DNA of 64,000 nt from Seonamhaeicola sp. S2-3 (GTDB lineage: Bacteria > Bacteroidota > Bacteroidia > Flavobacteriales > Flavobacteriaceae): contig NZ_CP019389.1 in assembly GCF_001971785.1 (NCBI RefSeq), forward strand, positions 445,001 to 509,000, in the 5' to 3' direction. The notes beneath the pieces are model-generated. The model was not told where the DNA came from. It saw only the letters and a program-made list of their open reading frames with translations, and did no database searches. Positions 63,999-64,000 of the stretch are shown here, piece after piece (within the stretch, counting starts at the first letter, position 1; every line of letters starts with the position of its first letter). The translations under genes were made by a program, and so were the position numbers.

Positions 63999-64000
63999 AT

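Overview
The window is a piece of chromosome from a marine-type member of the Flavobacteriaceae (Bacteroidota). The evidence is strongly AT-rich DNA, A-rich regions rather than Shine-Dalgarno sites before start codons, several promoters with the Bacteroidota -7 box TAnnTTTG, and family markers: a TonB receptor paired with a DUF4249 lipoprotein, DUF4920, DUF4197, DUF3078, DUF1684, glutamine synthetase III, IcmF, a B12-dependent ribonucleotide reductase, and a BlaR1-type M56 protein with a TonB-plug-like tail. I saw no tRNA, rRNA or CRISPR array.

Layout. 0-5.6 kb: tryptophan operon trpG-trpD-trpC-trpF/B (fused)-trpA, then trmL. 5.6-11 kb: mnmD, ilvE, an OmpA-like protein and purU. 11.2-14.7 kb: the giant B12 mutase icmF. 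15-20 kb: an overlooked 33-residue Cys-rich peptide gene beside a SigZ-like sigma factor, an Lrp regulator with a perfect dyad, and an MFS-VOC-YpdA operon that starts with a short leader ORF followed by a terminator hairpin. 20-31 kb: housekeeping and envelope genes, including crcB, an M49 peptidase, pyrF and prfA. 31-42 kb: lipoproteins, a dead IS1182-type transposase, the TonB/DUF4249 pair, nrdJ and purM. 42-46.3 kb: a cluster of unknown proteins. 46.4-56 kb: two unlike glutamine synthetases head to head, an AraC/SDR operon, a Ca/Na exchanger and a blaI/blaR1 pair. 56-64 kb: accessory DNA with an AraC remnant, an AAA/DUF4143 ATPase and a gene-cassette array.

The most interesting part is 58.7-64 kb. 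Four successive one-gene units each carry their own private 10-bp inverted repeat: GTT plus 7 bases just before the gene, and the exact reverse complement ending in AAC just after it. Three of the unit junctions are large nested imperfect palindromes of about 138-203 bp lying between AAC and GTT. This is the logic of integron attC sites (R'' ends in AAC, R' begins with GTT, and the variable bases co-vary within a cassette). The GTT triplets do not fit the RRRY consensus and no integrase is visible, so this may be an integrase-less array or a related but distinct cassette system. A decayed copy of the same junction lies near 46.3 kb.

Other items for follow-up are the leader-controlled MFS/VOC/YpdA operon, the Cys-rich peptide with SigZ, a structured repeat that ends 13-14 nt before two unrelated start codons (trpA and blaI), and the TrpF-TrpB fusion. 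All calls come from reading the sequence and remembered family knowledge; no database search was run.
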